A stretch of DNA of 33,457 bases from Mesobacillus maritimus (GTDB lineage Bacteria > Bacillota > Bacilli > Bacillales > Cytobacillaceae), in NCBI RefSeq assembly GCF_019749255.1, contig NZ_JACWFH010000038.1, positions 1 to 33,457 of the forward strand, written 5' to 3'. The translations under genes and the position numbers were made by a program. The notes under the pieces are model-generated. The model did not search any database and was not told the origin of the DNA. It worked only from the letters and a program-made list of their open reading frames with translations. Of the stretch, positions 32,150 through 33,457 are shown in pieces; the first letter of the stretch is position 1, and each line of letters starts with the position of its first letter.

Positions 32150-32178
32150 TTGACATATGGAATTCAGGTCATTATAAT
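32150..32178 (+). promoter_or_regulatory. Consensus sigma-A promoter of the right tRNA cluster
   Basis: TTGACA (32150-32155), 17 nt, TATAAT (32173-32178): perfect consensus in both boxes and spacing, as expected for stable RNA. The first tRNA starts 64 nt downstream. Confidence 0.93.
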
Positions 32179-32241
32179 ATGAAGAGTCGACAACAGAAGT
32201 TGTCTAGATTATCTGCTTAGCAGATAATGATAAGTTAGTAT

Positions 32242-32316
32242 TCCGCAGTAGCTCAGTGGTAGAGCATTCGGCTGTTAACCGAACGGTCGTAGGTTCGAAT
32301 CCTACCTGCGGAGCCA
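32242..32316 (+). tRNA. tRNA-Asn (GTT)
   Basis: Same acceptor and anticodon arms as the copy at 45. The D loop is one T shorter and the T loop has GAA for GAG. Encodes CCA. Confidence 0.98.
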
Positions 32317-32321
32317 TATTC

Positions 32322-32412
32322 GGGGAAGTACTCAAGTGGCTGAAGAGGCGCCCCTGCTAAGGGTGTAGGTCGGGCAACCGGCGCGAGGGTTCAAATCCCT
32401 CCTTCTCCGCCA
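32322..32412 (+). tRNA. tRNA-Ser (GCT)
   Basis: Class II tRNA with a long variable arm (91 nt). Acceptor GGGGAAG/CTTCTCC (one G-T pair), anticodon loop CTGCTAA, encoded CCA. Confidence 0.97.
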
Positions 32413-32422
32413 TATAAATAAA

Positions 32423-32497
32423 GGCCCCTTGGTCAAGCGGTTAAGACACCGCCCTTTCACGGCGGTAACACGGGTTCGAATCCCGTAGGGGTCACCA
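32423..32497 (+). tRNA. tRNA-Glu (TTC)
   Basis: Identical to the copy at 260, with encoded CCA. Confidence 0.98.
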
Positions 32498-32541
32498 ATC
32501 ATTATCCTATATTCGTTTAAAGGTGTGTACCTTAAAAAAAT

Positions 32542-32618
32542 GGTCCGGTAGTTCAGTTGGTTAGAATGCCTGCCTGTCACGCAGGAGGTCGCGGGTTCGA
32601 GTCCCGTCCGGACCGCCA
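32542..32618 (+). tRNA. tRNA-Asp (GTC)
   Basis: Acceptor GGTCCGG/CCGGACC, anticodon loop CTGTCAC, encoded CCA. From memory, the B. subtilis trnS cluster lacks an Asp gene at this place. Confidence 0.98.
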
Positions 32619-32633
32619 TTTTTATAATAGTTT

Positions 32634-32708
32634 TGGGCTATAGCCAAGCGGTAAGGCAACGGACTTTGACTCCGTCATTCGTAGGTTCGAATCCTGCTAG
32701 CCCAGCCA
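32634..32708 (+). tRNA. tRNA-Gln (TTG)
   Basis: Identical to the copy at 701, with encoded CCA. Confidence 0.98.
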
Positions 32709-32714
32709 TATAAA

Positions 32715-32790
32715 GAGCCATTAGCTCAGTTGGTAGAGCATCTGACTTTTAATCAGAGGGTCGAAGGTTCGAGTCCTTCATGGCTCACCA
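32715..32790 (+). tRNA. tRNA-Lys (TTT)
   Basis: Same body as the copy at 839, but here CCA is encoded (32788-32790). Confidence 0.98.
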
Positions 32791-32816
32791 TTTTTTTATA
32801 GAAATAATAATATTTT

Positions 32817-32901
32817 GCGGGTGTGGCGGAATTGGCAGACGCACTAGACTTAGGATCTAGCGCCGCGAGGCGTGGGGGTTCGACTCCCTTCACCCGCACC
32901 A
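32817..32901 (+). tRNA. tRNA-Leu (TAG)
   Basis: Class II tRNA. Acceptor GCGGGTG/CACCCGC, anticodon loop CTTAGGA, encoded CCA. Confidence 0.97.
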
Positions 32902-32931
32902 TCGTTTTGTAAGACGTCCTCTTTTGATAAT

Positions 32932-33017
<86 letters not shown>

Positions 33018-33027
33018 AAAAAAGTGC

Positions 33028-33056
33028 TTGACTTTAACTAGTGCCTATGGTATTAT
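33028..33056 (+). promoter_or_regulatory. Sigma-A promoter inside the tRNA cluster, toward the rRNA operon
   Basis: TTGACT (33028-33033), 17 nt, TATTAT (33051-33056), in the 61-nt gap between tRNA-Leu and tRNA-Arg. It can serve the last three tRNAs and the downstream rRNA genes. Confidence 0.85.
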
Positions 33057-33078
33057 ATAAAAGTTGCTTCTCGCAAAT

Positions 33079-33155
33079 GCGCCCGTAGCTCAATTGGATA
33101 GAGCGTTTGACTACGGATCAAAAGGTTAGGGGTTCGACTCCTCTCGGGCGCGCCA
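33079..33155 (+). tRNA. tRNA-Arg (ACG)
   Basis: Acceptor GCGCCCG/CGGGCGC, anticodon loop CTACGGA (A34 would be edited to inosine), encoded CCA. Confidence 0.98.
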
Positions 33156-33179
33156 TTTAAATTTTGATCAATCTCGAAA

Positions 33180-33256
33180 CGGGAAGTAGCTCAGCTTGGT
33201 AGAGCACTTGGTTTGGGACCAAGGGGTCGCAGGTTCGAATCCTGTCTTCCCGACCA
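33180..33256 (+). tRNA. tRNA-Pro (TGG)
   Basis: Acceptor CGGGAAG/CTTCCCG, anticodon loop TTTGGGA, encoded CCA. Confidence 0.98.
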
Positions 33257-33279
33257 TCGTTTATTTTTTAATCATATAT

Positions 33280-33353
33280 GCGGGTGTAGTTTAGTGGTAA
33301 AACCTCAGCCTTCCAAGCTGATGATGAGGGTTCGATTCCCTTCACTCGCTCCA
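33280..33353 (+). tRNA. tRNA-Gly (TCC)
   Basis: Acceptor GCGGGTG/CACTCGC, anticodon loop CTTCCAA, discriminator T, encoded CCA. Last tRNA before the rRNA leader. Confidence 0.98.
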
Positions 33354-33357
33354 AAAT

Positions 33358-33373
33358 TGTTCTTTGAAAACTA
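33358..33373 (+). promoter_or_regulatory. boxA antitermination site of the rRNA leader
   Basis: TGTTCTTTGAAAACTA is the Bacillus form of boxA, bound by NusB-NusE to protect rRNA transcripts from termination. It starts 4 nt after tRNA-Gly. Confidence 0.88.
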
Positions 33374-33457
33374 AACAAACAAGCGTCAACAAACAATATT
33401 TATCATGACTTCTATAATAGAAGAACATGAGCCAACGTTTTATTTTATGAGCTAATC
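33374..33457 (+). other. 16S rRNA leader (16S gene begins beyond the window)
   Basis: Typical Bacillus rRNA leader text (AACAAACAAGCGTCAACAAA). It contains a hairpin at 33403-33430 (TCATG/CATGA and CTTCTA/TAGAAG), the kind used in RNase III-type processing. The 16S 5' end itself is not in view. Confidence 0.8.

Overview
The window is chromosomal DNA of a low-GC Gram-positive spore-former of the family Bacillaceae, outside the close B. subtilis group. The evidence is the complete rsbR-S-T-U-V-W-sigB-rsbX stress module, the sporulation genes cmpA and ydcC, a Spo0E-type phosphatase gene, purine-rich Shine-Dalgarno sites with many TTG/GTG starts, and a Bacillus-type rRNA leader. Species cannot be settled from this sequence.

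Layout: the window runs from the 3' end of one rRNA operon (last 25 nt of 5S) to the leader of the next, the same way round (16S should start just past the right edge). Left end (45-1190): ten tRNA genes and a terminator. 1269-6643: a small Spo0E-like gene (minus strand), sigW-rsiW with a sigma-W-type autoregulatory promoter, a Bacillaceae-type dispersed repeat, then cdaA-cdaR-glmM (c-di-AMP synthesis coupled to amino-sugar supply). 6694-10697: a lineage-variable stretch with a membrane PAS-GGDEF cyclase, an MscS channel, a 45-residue membrane peptide and an unrecognised 256-residue protein. 11115-15682: ddl-murF (D-Ala-D-Ala and UDP-MurNAc-pentapeptide synthesis) and the DEAD-box helicase cshA behind a long leader. 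15871-22901: uvsE, ydbS-ydbT, a rhomboid protease, acpS, lipoprotein ydcC and alanine racemase alr. 23219-23855: ndoAI-ndoA (MazEF-type toxin-antitoxin). 24085-28926: the sigma-B operon, with a sigma-B promoter before rsbV. 29136-32090: tex, cmpA (minus strand, 37 codons) and the SprT-like ydcK. Right end (32150-33457): eleven tRNA genes with two sigma-A promoters, then boxA and a processing-type hairpin of the next rRNA operon.

The genes serve envelope and stress homeostasis: sigma-W (antimicrobial/envelope stress), c-di-AMP with GlmM, D-Ala precursors (alr, ddl, murF), YdbST and MscS at the membrane, and the stressosome to sigma-B cascade. From memory of B. subtilis, the left block (sigW to glmM) and right block (ddl to the trnS tRNAs) lie roughly 300 kb apart there; here they adjoin, and glmS is missing from its usual place after glmM.

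No CRISPR array, prophage, transposon or clearly new multi-gene system is visible. The least explained parts are the 45-residue membrane peptide, the 256-residue protein, the cshA leader and the glmM-ddl junction. Two genes of under 60 codons (Spo0E-like and cmpA) were recovered by reading the minus strand.
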